Assembly (NCBI RefSeq): GCF_014696615.1
Contig: NZ_JACJQJ010000004.1
Location: 1-64,000, forward strand
Direction of reading: 5' to 3'
Length of the DNA stretch: 64,000 bases
Origin: Nostoc linckia FACHB-104
Lineage (GTDB): Bacteria > Cyanobacteriota > Cyanobacteriia > Cyanobacteriales > Nostocaceae
Numbering within the stretch: the first letter of the stretch is position 1; each line of letters starts with the position of its first letter. The notes below the pieces were generated by a model. The model was given only the letters and a program-made list of their open reading frames with translations. It was not told where the DNA came from and did no database searches. Both the position numbers and the translations under genes were made by a program. This document shows, piece by piece, positions 45,251-55,725 of this stretch.

Positions 45251-47440
45251 TCAAGCAAATTCATAACGGTTTTTACCCAAGTGCTTAGCACGATACATAG
45301 CGTTATCTGCTTGTTTGATTAAAGTTTCGCTATCATGGCTGTTAATAGGGTAAATACTTATACCAATACTTGCAGAAACGTTGGTAGCATATCCATCTAA
45401 AACGATTGGTTCTTTAATAGTACTTAAAATTTTTTCAGCGACCTTAGCAGCTACTTGGACTTGGGGAATTGCTCGTAAAATTACCGTAAATTCATCACCA
45501 CCTAAGCGAGATACCGTGTCACTCCCCCGCAAACAATTACTGAGCCGTTGAGAGACGGTTACCAATAAGCGATCGCCAATTTCATGACCAAGAGTATCAT
45601 TAACTTTTTTAAATCCATCCAGGTCTATAAACAGTAGCCCTAGCAATAAATTATTATTTTGCGCCCAACCTAAAGATTCTTGCAGTTTTTCATTGAAGAA
45701 TTTGCGATTGGAGAGTCCAGTCAGCGGATCGTGATACGCTAAGTAGCGTAAATGGTCTTCTTTGCGCTTTAATTCAGTATTAGACTTGTATAGTTGCGCT
45801 GCTTTGCGCTTTAGCTTTTCTTCCATCAGCTTGCGCTCTGTAATATCACGAATCACCCCAACTAAAAAGAAATTACCAGCCGCATCTTTATGCAGCGATC
45901 GCTTTGTAGCAATCAGATGGGTTGAGCCATAAGCGTCAGTAAATTGTTCTTCACTTTCTTGAGGTTGCTTTGTCTGAAAAACCATCTCATCTCTGCGACG
46001 AAATACATCAGCTTCATGTTTGGGGAAAAAGTCATAGTCTGACTTTTCAATTAATAAGTGATTGGGATAACCAATAAGTTCGCAATAGGCTTCATTTAAT
46101 ACAATCCACTGATGTTGTTCATTTTTAACAAAAATTGGGTCAGGAATTGTATTAATCACTTGATATAAAAATTCTTTAGAGCGCTTTAACTCTTCCTGCA
46201 TATAAGCAAAATAACAGGTAATGCCAATAGCCGCGCTGGTAAATGTTAGTAATGAAGGAATAAACGGTATCCACCAACCAAATAAAAAGGCAAAGTAGGC
46301 ATACAGAGCTAACAACAAGCAAAAAAGTAAAATACTAATAGATATTTTGATCGGGTGTCGGATTCGCCATGCTGTAACTGCGCCTAAATAAGACCAAGCA
46401 AAAATCCACAAGTATTCCCATAGCCTTGACCAAACTTGCAATAATGGTCGTCCTTGTAGAGCAGCCGTAATTAACTCATGGATAAAATAAGCTTGCAGTT
46501 CAATTCCAGCGATCGGCTTACGGGAATGGGGTACAAACACAAAATCCTGCAGACTGGGTGCATTAGAACCAATCAGAACAATGCGATCGCGAATCCAGCT
46601 TTTGTCAACTCTCCCCGCTAGCACATCCCGCATTGATACTTGGTGGTAACTACAAGATGGTTTCGATGCATCCGCACATAGAGGTTTGGGAAAGTTAGAC
46701 AAAATTTGGTAGCCTCTAGCATCAGCTCGCACATAGGCTCCATCATTAGCCTGAAACCTAGTAAAAACTGCTTTACCTAACTGTAAATACTCAGAGTTAC
46801 TAGCTGCGGTTTGAGGAGTTATTCCTTCTGATTTTAAATACAGTAAAGCCAGCTTTAAAGCAAAACTTTCGTGTGCCTGATTATCAATGTGCCAATACAA
46901 CAAGCTACGGCGTATTTTACCATCGGGGTCATATAACACATTATTAAAACCCACTTGGTCAAGTTGATTTAGTACTGGTGGCGGTAAAACACTGGCATTT
47001 TTGTTATTAGCTAATTGTTCAATGCCGATCAAATTTGGCATTGATTTATAAGTTTCTACCAAATTTTTATATCCTGGCTCTACCGGTAAATCCCGGTAGA
47101 TATCCAAGCCAATAGCACGGGGATTAGAAGCTTTTAATTTTTGCAACAAATCGGCAATTACGCCATCTGGGATGGGCCAGGAACCAACTTGGCGTAAGGA
47201 AGCCTCATCAATCGCTACAATAGTAATACGCTCTTCTGGGGGATCATATGGACGTAAGTAGAATAATTGATCCAAAGCCCCTAACTCTAAGGATTGCAGT
47301 AATCCCAAAGAGCGTATAAGCAAGATGCAGACTGCAACGCTGAAGGCGGTAATTAATTCCCTCTTTCCTTGACTAAGCGGTTTTTTTAGTCCAGATATAA
47401 ACCGCACAAGATGCTTGCCTACCTGCTTACTCATTCCCAT
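45251..47440 (-). CDS. CHASE2-PAS diguanylate cyclase
   Basis: A 729-residue membrane protein that should make c-di-GMP. After one N-terminal helix (LITAFSVAVCILLIRSL), an extracytoplasmic CHASE2 sensor runs to about residue 320 (ERITIVAIDEASLRQVGSWP, NPRAIGLDIYRDLPVEPG, RIVLIGSNAPSLQDF). Three membrane helices follow (about 340-410). A PAS domain lies at about 420-540, and GGDEF at 565-729 with the active site RLGGDEFTVIL. An inhibitory I-site RGSD lies five residues before GGDEF, so product inhibition is expected. No EAL domain. The CHASE2 ligand is unknown. Confidence 0.92.
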   Translation of the reverse strand: MGMSKQVGKHLVRFISGLKKPLSQGKRELITAFSVAVCILLIRSLGLLQSLELGALDQLFYLRPYDPPEERITIVAIDEASLRQVGSWPIPDGVIADLLQKLKASNPRAIGLDIYRDLPVEPGYKNLVETYKSMPNLIGIEQLANNKNASVLPPPVLNQLDQVGFNNVLYDPDGKIRRSLLYWHIDNQAHESFALKLALLYLKSEGITPQTAASNSEYLQLGKAVFTRFQANDGAYVRADARGYQILSNFPKPLCADASKPSCSYHQVSMRDVLAGRVDKSWIRDRIVLIGSNAPSLQDFVFVPHSRKPIAGIELQAYFIHELITAALQGRPLLQVWSRLWEYLWIFAWSYLGAVTAWRIRHPIKISISILLFCLLLALYAYFAFLFGWWIPFIPSLLTFTSAAIGITCYFAYMQEELKRSKEFLYQVINTIPDPIFVKNEQHQWIVLNEAYCELIGYPNHLLIEKSDYDFFPKHEADVFRRRDEMVFQTKQPQESEEQFTDAYGSTHLIATKRSLHKDAAGNFFLVGVIRDITERKLMEEKLKRKAAQLYKSNTELKRKEDHLRYLAYHDPLTGLSNRKFFNEKLQESLGWAQNNNLLLGLLFIDLDGFKKVNDTLGHEIGDRLLVTVSQRLSNCLRGSDTVSRLGGDEFTVILRAIPQVQVAAKVAEKILSTIKEPIVLDGYATNVSASIGISIYPINSHDSETLIKQADNAMYRAKHLGKNRYEFA

Positions 47441-47993
47441 TACCTAGTGGGGAGAAATATTTTTGATTTGCAATCTCTATCAACTACATGGCGAAATTAG
47501 CTCATGAGTAGACTATATTGACTGACTAGAAATGCGATCGCAGCTATTAAATTCCTCAAGACTAGCTTGGGTAGTTGAGATCCAATTCTATGCATGACCA
47601 CTCATTATCCGATGAAATGGTAACTTGAACTGTCGCGCCTTATATCACAAGTTCAGTCTAAATATTGTTGCTTAGTTACAGAAGTATGTTTATAGAAGAT
47701 TTTAGCAGCCCAAGCTTATATCTTATATATTTGCATAATTGCGTATTAAAGTTTATTTAATTGTTGTAAACTAACAATATATTGCGTAATTGTACTAGAT
47801 ATATGGTTATTAAATACCTATTATTTTTTTGCTGATAATACCTACATGTAGAGTCATTGGTAGAGAGAAATTATATCAATTTGCGCTAAGTTTGCAAGGT
47901 ACCATTAGATATATATGTATAAAATCATTCTATCTCTAATGGTATATTTATTGTCTTCTATAAAGTGATGCAAGATTTCAAATTGAATATTAT

Positions 47994-48105
47994 AGGACTT
48001 ACACAAGTGTCATATTTTTCCTGCAGTGGTCGTCTAAAATCTAATTTTTGACCCTTGACTCTGGAACGCCCCGCAAATATTTTTGCCAGTTGCCTAATAA
48101 GTCCT
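47994..48105. mobile_element. MITE-like element, copy 3 (shortened)
   Basis: 112 bp. The left end, AGGACTTACACAAGTG, has one change from the consensus. The right end, TTGCCTAATAAGTCCT, is more degenerate. It seems to be a decaying copy. Confidence 0.65.
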
Positions 48106-48208
48106 GTATTATTCATCCGGATGCAAAAATTTTGCAACACATCAATCATTTTTAGACTGCAAAACTTTCTACCAGCACACTTTGTCCAAGTGTATTAAAA
48201 CTGACAAA

Positions 48209-48250
48209 TAAAAAAGTCAACTGGAATGTGCTTTATGCAACCAGTTGACT
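48209..48250 (-). terminator. Rho-independent terminator of the VKOR gene
   Basis: On the minus strand a perfect 10-bp stem (AGTCAACTGG with CCAGTTGACT on the plus strand, 48215-48224 and 48241-48250) is followed by a run of T (AAAAA on the plus strand). Confidence 0.85.
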
Positions 48251-48298
48251 ATCAATACATAGCTAAAGTTTTTACACAAACAGCTGATTCCAACTAAA

Positions 48299-49288
48299 CT
48301 ATCTGAAATATTTGAAGTTACGAGCGCCTGTATAATTAGAAACTTTGGCTAGTTCCTCTAAGTTTTGTACTCCGCTATAGGTTTTCCCGTTAATTATCCA
48401 TGTGGGGAATCCTTCAATTTTGGCAGCTTTACACAGATCTGTTTGAGCTTTTAGCCCATCGGGAGCGCATTCTACTTTAACGCTGTTATCGATAATCTTG
48501 TAAGCTTCTTGACCAAAGAGTAACTTTTGTTCGTGGCAATGAGGACACCAATAAGCCACATATTCCTTCGCGCCTATTTTCGCCAGATGATTGGCTAAAC
48601 CAATTTCTGCCTCACCAGAGGTAGTAGTAACTTTCCAACCGAACTCTGGATTAGGGTTTTCTTTGGGTGAGAACGGCAGAATTTTTTGGGGTTGTCCAGG
48701 AGTAGAACCAGCTGTATCGGCTGATGGATCGATACCTGAATACACACCCAAAGTACCAATTAGTGTCACCATGCCGACAATTAGGGCAGTAAAGAGGATT
48801 TGTCCAACATCTTCCCACGTGCGACCTAAAATAGTGAGTACTAACATACTCATCGAGAAAATAGCCGAACCAATACAGTAAGGACATACGGCTTTGATTT
48901 GAGATGCTAGTACATACATCAAGTAGCCGCTGAAAACGGACATTGCGATCGCGCCTACTAATAGCAGCCACCAAGTCCAATTTTCTATTTGCTTGCGGTT
49001 ATTATCTCCCTGTTTCAATACTAAGGGAGCCAAAGCCAATATCAACATACTGATATAAGCCAACAGCCCAAATAAGGCTAATGGCTGACCAAAAACCGTT
49101 GCCCACGGGCTGGAAAGCACATCACCACAGCCTTTAAAACCAGCTTGTTGGGCCGGACAAGCTGCACTACCTCCTGTTAATTTCTCGTAAGTCAAATAAC
49201 CTGTGACTAGGACACCAAGTCCTGCGATCGCGGCAATCAATGGACGCGACCATTTATGAATCCAAGGAGTAGAACGACGACGAATCAT
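48299..49288 (-). CDS. VKOR-thioredoxin fusion protein
   Basis: A membrane enzyme for making disulphide bonds in exported and lumenal proteins. 329 residues. Four or five membrane helices form the VKOR domain with loop cysteines Cys44 and Cys54 (SAACPAQQAGFKGCGD) and active CPYC (Cys135, Cys138). A periplasm- or lumen-facing thioredoxin domain has CPHC (Cys248, Cys251; VAYWCPHCHEQ). The fusion is the known cyanobacterial arrangement; structural work on the Synechococcus homologue showed it passes electrons from Trx to quinone. I take MIRRRSTPWIHKW as the start; 31 more in-frame codons upstream are STRR-encoded (NPQYPIPNPQ). Confidence 0.95.
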   Translation of the reverse strand: MIRRRSTPWIHKWSRPLIAAIAGLGVLVTGYLTYEKLTGGSAACPAQQAGFKGCGDVLSSPWATVFGQPLALFGLLAYISMLILALAPLVLKQGDNNRKQIENWTWWLLLVGAIAMSVFSGYLMYVLASQIKAVCPYCIGSAIFSMSMLVLTILGRTWEDVGQILFTALIVGMVTLIGTLGVYSGIDPSADTAGSTPGQPQKILPFSPKENPNPEFGWKVTTTSGEAEIGLANHLAKIGAKEYVAYWCPHCHEQKLLFGQEAYKIIDNSVKVECAPDGLKAQTDLCKAAKIEGFPTWIINGKTYSGVQNLEELAKVSNYTGARNFKYFR

Positions 49289-49299
49289 AAACTTGATTG

Positions 49300-49485
49300 T
49301 GGGTTGGGGTTGGGGGTTGGGCTTGGGGATTGGGTACTGGGGATTGGGGATTGGGTACTGGGGATTGGGTACTGGGTTCATGAGAATTGGTTGCTTCCCC
49401 TTCTCCTCTTTTCCCTTCTCCTGCTTTTCCTAGTCCCTAGTCCCTAATCCCTAGTCCCCAGTCCTTAATCCCTAGTCTCCAGTCC
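49300..49485. repeat. STRR array between btpA and the VKOR gene
   Basis: GGGGATTGGGTACT units are followed by CCCTAGTCCCTAATC units. Again the two halves are partly complementary. Confidence 0.8.
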
Positions 49486-50367
49486 TTAGGAACGAATAGT
49501 TACTGAGGAAACTGATTTAGTTTCACCCTTAGAGTTCCAACTCCGGTGTGCGGCTTCTACAAATTGACTGACACGTATCGGGTCAATTGGTTGCTCAATC
49601 CTACCGTGACGTTTTAGGGAACTGGAAACGATTACACCATCTGCGGCCTGCATTAGTGTAGCAATGTTTTCCCAATTGGCCCCACTACCAATAAAGACTG
49701 GCGTGCCATTGGCCGCACCACAAGCTAGTTCCAAATCTTCTATGTTAGGTGGGCTACCAGTTGCCCAACCTGACAAAATTACTGCATCTGCCAAACCTCT
49801 TTCGATTGTGTCTTTCACAGCAACTGTCAGATTTGGAGAACTTAAAGGGCGAGCGTGTTTCACCAATACATCAGCCAGAATTTTAACATCACTGCCTAAC
49901 TCTCGCCGATAGCGGAGTAGTTGATGGGCTTCTCCCTCAATTAATCCTTGGTCGGTTGCCATCACCCCAGTGAGAACGTTGACGCGAATAAATTGCGCCC
50001 GCACACAACTGGCGATCGCCATTGCACTTTTCGCATCGTTTCGCAACACATTTAAACCAATTGGCAATGTTACTAAATTCTGTATTTGTTGCACCACTAC
50101 AGTCATGGCACTGACAACCGCCGGGTCGACCTGACTTTTCGTAAAGGGCGCATCAAAAAAGTTTTCTACAATAATACCGTCCACCCCACCACTTGCTAGG
50201 GCTGTGGCTTCTTGTTCGGCCCGGTCAATCACAGTTTTGAGGTTACCTCCCCAGCGGGGCGAGGTCGGCAGTGGTAATAGGTGAACCACGCCAATAATTG
50301 GTGTTCGAGTTTTAAATAGCTGATCTAAGTCCACGTCTTTAACCGCTTCGCGGAGTCCACAGTACAT
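49486..50367 (-). CDS. btpA: Photosystem I biogenesis protein BtpA
   Basis: A 293-residue BtpA/SgcQ-family TIM-barrel protein. BtpA is a peripheral thylakoid protein needed for stable accumulation of the PSI reaction centre in Synechocystis, especially in the cold. Motifs are IIGVVHLLPLPTSPRWGG, GVDGIIVENFFDAPFTKSQV, PIGLNVLRNDAKSAMAIA, FIRVNVLTGVMATDQGLIEG and DAVILSGWATGSPP. The family is enzyme-like, but no reaction is established. It is one of several PSI-linked genes in this window (psaD, psaK). Confidence 0.94.
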   Translation of the reverse strand: MYCGLREAVKDVDLDQLFKTRTPIIGVVHLLPLPTSPRWGGNLKTVIDRAEQEATALASGGVDGIIVENFFDAPFTKSQVDPAVVSAMTVVVQQIQNLVTLPIGLNVLRNDAKSAMAIASCVRAQFIRVNVLTGVMATDQGLIEGEAHQLLRYRRELGSDVKILADVLVKHARPLSSPNLTVAVKDTIERGLADAVILSGWATGSPPNIEDLELACGAANGTPVFIGSGANWENIATLMQAADGVIVSSSLKRHGRIEQPIDPIRVSQFVEAAHRSWNSKGETKSVSSVTIRS

Positions 50368-51003
50368 CAGTCTAGAGTCTAGAATTGTTTGACTATGACT
50401 AATGACTAAATGACTAATGAATAATTGATTTTATTATGGACGGTTTCCCGCCTCCTCCCTAGGATGGAAATTAGCGTAAAACCTTCCATAAGATATGTTA
50501 AGATAAAACCTGACTACAAGAGGAGTTTGCAACTCACAAGACGCGAGGCAGCTTCCCACGGTTTAGGTCTATCACCTGCGGACTTCGTAGGCAAAGCCTG
50601 ATCTGAAGGGTAGCATTACAGCTTGATTAGGCGTAGTCGCGAGCGAACGCGATTTCCCTGAGGGTAGCGACTTCTCACAACCAGCCCTTTGGGCGGCTTC
50701 CCGATGGGTAAATTAACAACGCACGCGCCACGGTAATGTAAAATACCAATAGGCGAATTGTTAAAAAACATAACAAGTGTCAAAGGAATTCTAAGACACT
50801 AAGTCTTACCCTGGGAAAACAGATTAATAAAAGCATCATAACATGACCTAAACATTGATACGGGTCATAGGTTTGCGGACGGGGACAGGCAATGCTAACC
50901 TTCCACTTTAGTACTGTCACTTCGGGGTGCAGAAAAAACAAGAGCGCCGCAAAAGCTCGACTGTGTTTGAAGACAAGAAAAAAAGTGAAAATTTTTTCAA
51001 AAT
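50368..51003 (+). promoter_or_regulatory. Long structured leader region upstream of rimO-crhR
   Basis: 636 bp with no gene. From about 50520 to 50730 it is unusually GC-rich and structured for this genome. AGTCGC (50634-50639) pairs with GCGACT (50667-50672) around a nested TCGCG/CGCGA hairpin. GGAGTTTGC/GCAACTC forms another hairpin near 50522-50536. In Synechocystis the rimO-crhR transcript is cold-induced and controlled after transcription, so a regulatory leader is plausible. A separate small RNA or a repeat cluster are alternatives. Candidate -10-like sequences (AAGATATGTT, AAGATAAAA) precede the structured part. Confidence 0.35.
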
Positions 51004-52323
51004 ATGGGTGACAAGCCAACAATTGCAATTTCTCACCTAGGCTGCGAGAAAAATAGAGTTGATACAGAACATATGCTAGGGCTGCTGGTCAAAGCAGGCT
51101 ATGGCGTAGATAGTAATGAAGAATTAGCGGATTACGTTATTGTCAATACCTGTAGTTTTATTGAAGCAGCCCGAGAAGAATCTGTTAAAACTTTGGTAGA
51201 GTTGGCAGAGGCGAATAAAAAAATCGTGATCACAGGCTGTATGGCCCAGCACTTCCAAGAACAACTATTGGAAGAGTTGCCAGAAGCCGTGGCCGTAGTA
51301 GGGACAGGCGATTATCACAAAATTGTAAATGTAATTGAGCGGGTAGAACAAGGAGAACGGGTAAAGCAGGTTAGTATTGAACCAACCTACATTGCCGATG
51401 AAACTACACCGCGCTACCGCACTACAACCGAAGGCGTAGCTTATCTGCGAGTGGCCGAAGGATGTGATTATCGTTGTGCGTTTTGTATTATTCCTTTTTT
51501 GAGAGGAAACCAGCGATCGCGGACGATTGAATCCATTGTTGCTGAAGCTCAGCAGTTAGCTAGTCAAGGGGTACAAGAGATTATTCTGATTTCCCAAATC
51601 ACTACTAATTATGGTTTGGATATTTACGGCAAGCCCAAGTTAGCCGAATTATTGCGCGCTTTGGGAGAAGTAGATGTACCGTGGATCAGAATGCATTATG
51701 CTTATCCCACGGGGTTGACACCAGATGTCATAGCAGCGATCCAAGAAACACCAAATGTCTTACCTTACTTAGATTTGCCTTTACAACATTCTCATCCTGA
51801 TATTCTCCGCGCCATGAACCGTCCCTGGCAAGGGCGAGTCAACGATGGGATTATTGAACGCATTAAGAAAGAGCTACCATCAGCGGTATTAAGGACAACA
51901 TTTATTGTTGGTTTCCCTGGAGAGACAGAAGAACATTTTGAGCATTTACTTCAGTTTGTCCAGCGACATGAATTTGACCATGTAGGTGTGTTTACTTTTT
52001 CTCCCGAAGAAGAAACCCCAGCCTACAAGCTGCCAAATCAGTTACCTCAAGAAGTGATGGACGATCGCCGAAACCGCCTCATGGAACTCCAACAGCCGAT
52101 TGCTTGGCAGAAAAATCAGCAAGAAGTAGGCAAAATTGTTGATGTCCTGATTGAGCAAGAAAATCCGGAAACAGGAGAATTAATTGGTCGTTCTGGGCGA
52201 TTTGCCCCAGAGATTGATGGACAGGTCTATGTCGTTGGCCAAGCGAAGTTAGGAACAATCGTGCCAGTAGAGATCCAAAGTGCGGATACATATGACCTCT
52301 ACGGTCAAATTGTCAATAACTAA
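51004..52323 (+). CDS. rimO: Ribosomal protein S12 methylthiotransferase RimO
   Basis: A radical-SAM enzyme that adds a methylthio group to an Asp of ribosomal protein S12. 439 residues. The N-terminal UPF0004 domain has cysteines in [23 protein letters not shown] and ITGCMAQHF for one cluster. The radical-SAM domain has [15 protein letters not shown] (CxxxCxxC). A TRAM domain closes it ([20 protein letters not shown]). RimO is told from MiaB by the SHLGCEKN opening. It lies ahead of crhR as in Synechocystis, where the two form an operon. Confidence 0.95.
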   Translation: MGDKPTIAISHLGCEKNRVDTEHMLGLLVKAGYGVDSNEELADYVIVNTCSFIEAAREESVKTLVELAEANKKIVITGCMAQHFQEQLLEELPEAVAVVGTGDYHKIVNVIERVEQGERVKQVSIEPTYIADETTPRYRTTTEGVAYLRVAEGCDYRCAFCIIPFLRGNQRSRTIESIVAEAQQLASQGVQEIILISQITTNYGLDIYGKPKLAELLRALGEVDVPWIRMHYAYPTGLTPDVIAAIQETPNVLPYLDLPLQHSHPDILRAMNRPWQGRVNDGIIERIKKELPSAVLRTTFIVGFPGETEEHFEHLLQFVQRHEFDHVGVFTFSPEEETPAYKLPNQLPQEVMDDRRNRLMELQQPIAWQKNQQEVGKIVDVLIEQENPETGELIGRSGRFAPEIDGQVYVVGQAKLGTIVPVEIQSADTYDLYGQIVNN

Positions 52324-52430
52324 TTTGTCATTTGTCTTTTGTCCTTTGTCTTTTGTGAATAACTAATGACCAATGATTAATGACCAATGACTCAAACCCA
52401 AAAAATCAAAAATAAAATCTAGGAGAGTTA

Positions 52431-53966
52431 ATGAATCTTTCGTTTCAAGAACTAGGCATTTCACAAGAACGTGTTGAACAACTAGAAAAAATTGGTTTCA
52501 CCACACCAACCAATATTCAAACTCAAGCAATTCCCCAACTGCTAGCTGGACGTGATGTTGTTGGACAATCTCAAACAGGAACTGGTAAAACCGCAGCTTT
52601 TTCATTGCCAATTCTAGAGCGGCTAGATGTGACTCAAAGAGCCGTGCAAGCATTGGTGTTAACACCAACTCGTGAATTAGCCATGCAGGTTCACGATGCG
52701 ATCGCCCAATTTATTGGTGATGAAGGATTGCGGGTGTTAGCAATCTACGGTGGTCAATCTATTGATCGCCAAATTTTACAACTTCGACGTGGTGTCCACA
52801 TGGTTGTGGGGACTCCCGGACGGGTAATTGACTTGCTAGATCGCGGTTGCTTGAAGCTCGATCAAGTTAAGTGGTTTGTTCTGGATGAAGCTGATGAAAT
52901 GTTGAGCATGGGCTTTATCGACGATGTAATTAAAATCTTGTCCCAAGCGCCAGAAGAACGGCAAACAGCACTATTCTCAGCTACCATGCCGCCATCAATT
53001 CGGCAATTGGTGAACAAGTTTTTGCGATCGCCCGCGACAGTTACCGTTGAACAGCCAAAAGCTGCTCCTACCAAAATTAATCAGGTAGCTTACCTGATTC
53101 CTCGCCACTGGACAAAAGCCAAAGCTTTACAGCCCATTCTGGAAATGGAAGACCCAGAATCAGCATTGATATTTGTCCGTACCAGACGCACCGCCGCCGA
53201 ACTCACCAGTCAACTACAAGCAGCTGGGCACAGTGTCGATGAATACCACGGTGATTTATCGCAGCAAGCTAGAGAACGGTTACTCAGCCGATTCCGCAAT
53301 CGCCAAGTACGCTGGGTAGTAGCAACCGATATTGCAGCCCGGGGGTTAGATGTAGATCAACTATCTCATGTGATCAACTACGACTTACCCGATAGCGTAG
53401 AAACCTACGTCCACCGTATTGGTCGTACTGGTCGTGCTGGTAAAGAAGGAACAGCGATTTCACTAGTACAACCATTTGAGCGCCGCAAGCAGCAAATCTT
53501 TGAACGCCATAACCGTCAAAGTTGGCAATTGCTTTCAATCCCCACCCGGGCACAAATTGAAGCGCGGCACATCAATAAATTGCAAGAACAAGTAAGAGAA
53601 GCTTTAACAGGCGAACGCCTAGCTTCATTCTTACCCATAGTCAGCGAACTGATCGAAAAATACGATGCTCAAGCGATCGCAGCTGCGGCATTGCAAATTG
53701 CTTATGATCAAACTCGTCCAGCTTGGTTAAGTTCAGACATTGAAATTCCCCAAGAAGAAAACATCGCGACTCCTAAACCCAAGTTGGTAAAACAGCGTCG
53801 TGATGGTTCAGGCGATCGTTCCCGTTCAAATTGGAGCAAATCAGACAACATTGGCGAAGACGAAAGACGTTCTACTCCCAAGCCAAAATTGCGGACAGGT
53901 CGTCGTGATGCTTCCCCTGTTAATCACAAGCTAGGTTCATCTCCAGCTAGAGAATCTGCTTCATAA
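52431..53966 (+). CDS. crhR: DEAD-box RNA helicase CrhR
   Basis: 511 residues. Conserved helicase motifs in order are Q motif TTPTNIQTQAIPQLL, I QSQTGTGKTAA, Ia TPTRELA, II VLDEADEML, III FSATMPP, IV LIFVRTRR, V ATDIAARGLDVD and VI YVHRIGRTGRAGKEG. A Lys/Arg/Ser-rich C-terminal tail follows (SGDRSRSNWSKS). CrhR in Synechocystis is a cold- and redox-regulated helicase that unwinds and anneals RNA; gene order after rimO supports orthology. The 107-bp gap contains no strong terminator, and GGAG lies before the ATG. Confidence 0.92.
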   Translation: MNLSFQELGISQERVEQLEKIGFTTPTNIQTQAIPQLLAGRDVVGQSQTGTGKTAAFSLPILERLDVTQRAVQALVLTPTRELAMQVHDAIAQFIGDEGLRVLAIYGGQSIDRQILQLRRGVHMVVGTPGRVIDLLDRGCLKLDQVKWFVLDEADEMLSMGFIDDVIKILSQAPEERQTALFSATMPPSIRQLVNKFLRSPATVTVEQPKAAPTKINQVAYLIPRHWTKAKALQPILEMEDPESALIFVRTRRTAAELTSQLQAAGHSVDEYHGDLSQQARERLLSRFRNRQVRWVVATDIAARGLDVDQLSHVINYDLPDSVETYVHRIGRTGRAGKEGTAISLVQPFERRKQQIFERHNRQSWQLLSIPTRAQIEARHINKLQEQVREALTGERLASFLPIVSELIEKYDAQAIAAAALQIAYDQTRPAWLSSDIEIPQEENIATPKPKLVKQRRDGSGDRSRSNWSKSDNIGEDERRSTPKPKLRTGRRDASPVNHKLGSSPARESAS

Positions 53967-54765
53967 GTCAATGACCAAGGGTCAAGAGTCAAGAGTGAGA
54001 ATTTAACGAAATGTAGGTAAAAAGTAGCCTACCCTAACTAATAGTTGGGTGGTGTGTACTTCACAGTTTTGACTTTTGACTTTGGACTTATTGGCGATTT
54101 GTTCAGAACATCATCAAAGATGGATAACCTATAGCTTGATAGTAAGTCTTTCAGGTTTAAAGCATTGGTATTACTAGAGATTTTGGGTAAATCGTAGGCT
54201 GGGCAACCTTCATGATGAAGTTGCACATCAGAGATTTGCTAGTGCCCACCCTACAAAAATTTCCCGTGTTTTATTCATGAATCGGTATTGTAATACCAGT
54301 TGAAAAACAGAATGCGACAGATATATTAAGTAGGGACGCAAAGGTTTGCGCCCCTATAAATGCTAAGTTGCAATAATTATTGGCAGCCGAATTTTGAAGA
54401 ATTATTATTACTAAAAAGTTTGAGTTGAGAATTGAAATTGCAACTCAAACTTATACCCATTGAAAAATAATTGCGACAGATATAGGGCTAATATTTGATT
54501 TTTAAATTTGCGTAGGGTGCGTTACGCTATCGCTAACGCATTTGTGGTAAAGCTTTTCCTGCGTTAGGCGTAAGCTTTGTACACACGCTAAATTACTGAT
54601 ATTTTTTCAGGAGTCAATCGGATTCCTATAGATTACTGAAAAGCTCAGTCAATCAATCTCTCACAATCCGTCTTGGAAAGTTTGCAAGGGCGGGGGGAAC
54701 CCCCGCACGCAACTTTCCGCAAAATTCAAAATCCAAAATGGTCTGAGCTATTTGTCAAAAAAATC
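53967..54765. other. Repeat-rich intergenic region after crhR
   Basis: No supportable gene. It holds tandem GGTCAAGAGTCAAGAGT, a REP-like GGGACGCAAAGGTTTGCGCCCC at about 54333-54354, two related segments ending GCGACAGATATA (54312-54323 and 54471-54482), and the interspersed repeat 54491-54540 (shared with 21904-21960). This is a dumping ground for repeats between convergent genes. Confidence 0.6.
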
Positions 54766-55725
54766 TTACAACCAAGGGCGACTAACTCTTTCTAATTCGC
54801 TAACTTCATCATCGCTCAGTCTCCAGCCTAAAGCGCCTGCATTTTGTTTGACTTGTTGCGCTGTTTTTACCCCAGCAATGGGAATGACGTTACCTTGAGC
54901 AATTAACCAATTCAAAGCAACTTGAGCAGGAGTACGCTCATATTTTTCTCCAAATTTTTGTAGTAGAGAAATCACAGGTGAAATTTTTAGTAGCCCTTCT
55001 TGACTAAATCTTGAGTCTAATCTTCTTGCACCTGTAGGGGGTTCACCACCATTGGCTGTGTATTTACCTGTGAGTAATCCTTGGGCTAAAGGGCTATAAG
55101 CCAAAATCGTCACACCTAATTCACGTGCTGTGGAGAGAATACCTTGGCTTTCAATTTGGCGAGATAGCAAAGAGTAGCGGACTTGGTTAACTGCTAAAGG
55201 TACTCCTCTAGCTGCTAAAATTTGCTGTGCTTCTCGCATTTGCGCGGCTGAATAATTACTCACGCCAACTGCGCCAATTCTACCCCGTTGCACTTCATCG
55301 GCGAGGGTATTCATCAGTGTTTCTTGGCTCAAAAAGAAGGTAAACGGCCAATGAACTTGGTAAAGTTCAATTCGCTCTAATTGTAGGCGCTTCAGACTCT
55401 CCGTTAAGGCATCAGAGACAGATTGTCCTGTAAAACGCCAGGGTAAAGGCCCAAATTTTGTAGCAATTTGCACAGGTTGCTGAGTTTCTTGCAAAAATTG
55501 CCCTAGCAGAGTTTCACTGACTCCCAATCCGTAGACTTCTGCTGTGTCAAAGAAAGTAACGCCAGCCTCTAGCGCGGCTGTAAATGCTGCTTTTAACTGT
55601 TCTGGCCCGTAGCCATCCCCATAATTCCAAAAAAGTTTATCACCCCATGCCCAAGTACCAAGGCAAAGAGGTGTAACAACTGGGCCATTTTTCCCTAATG
55701 TGATGGTTTCCGTGTTTGTAAACAT
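54766..55725 (-). CDS. Aldo/keto reductase
   Basis: An NAD(P)H-dependent oxidoreductase of 319 residues in a TIM barrel. The catalytic Asp-Tyr-Lys-His set is seen in FFDTAEVYGLG, IATKFGPLPW and QVHWPF. The nucleotide-binding C-terminal region has VTILAYSPLAQGLLTGKY and IPIAGVKTAQQVKQN. The form matches the 'aldo/keto reductase' proteins related to plant pyridoxal or perakine reductases. Substrate unknown. It is a single gene, convergent with crhR and divergent from dnaK. Confidence 0.9.
   Translation of the reverse strand: MFTNTETITLGKNGPVVTPLCLGTWAWGDKLFWNYGDGYGPEQLKAAFTAALEAGVTFFDTAEVYGLGVSETLLGQFLQETQQPVQIATKFGPLPWRFTGQSVSDALTESLKRLQLERIELYQVHWPFTFFLSQETLMNTLADEVQRGRIGAVGVSNYSAAQMREAQQILAARGVPLAVNQVRYSLLSRQIESQGILSTARELGVTILAYSPLAQGLLTGKYTANGGEPPTGARRLDSRFSQEGLLKISPVISLLQKFGEKYERTPAQVALNWLIAQGNVIPIAGVKTAQQVKQNAGALGWRLSDDEVSELERVSRPWL

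Larger units (their letters stand above)
47441..48298. other. Intergenic region with a MITE
   Basis: It contains the third GACTTACGCAA-type element (47994-48105) and, at its far end, the terminator for the VKOR gene (48209-48250). The rest is AT-rich and holds no gene I can support. Confidence 0.55.

Noticed and set aside
49289-49381. N-terminal extension of the VKOR protein
   Set aside because: A Pro/Asn/Gln repeat encoded by an STRR array; the MIRRRSTPW start fits the family better.
54038-54226. 62-codon minus-strand ORF after crhR
   Set aside because: It lies in a repeat-rich region and includes repeat code.
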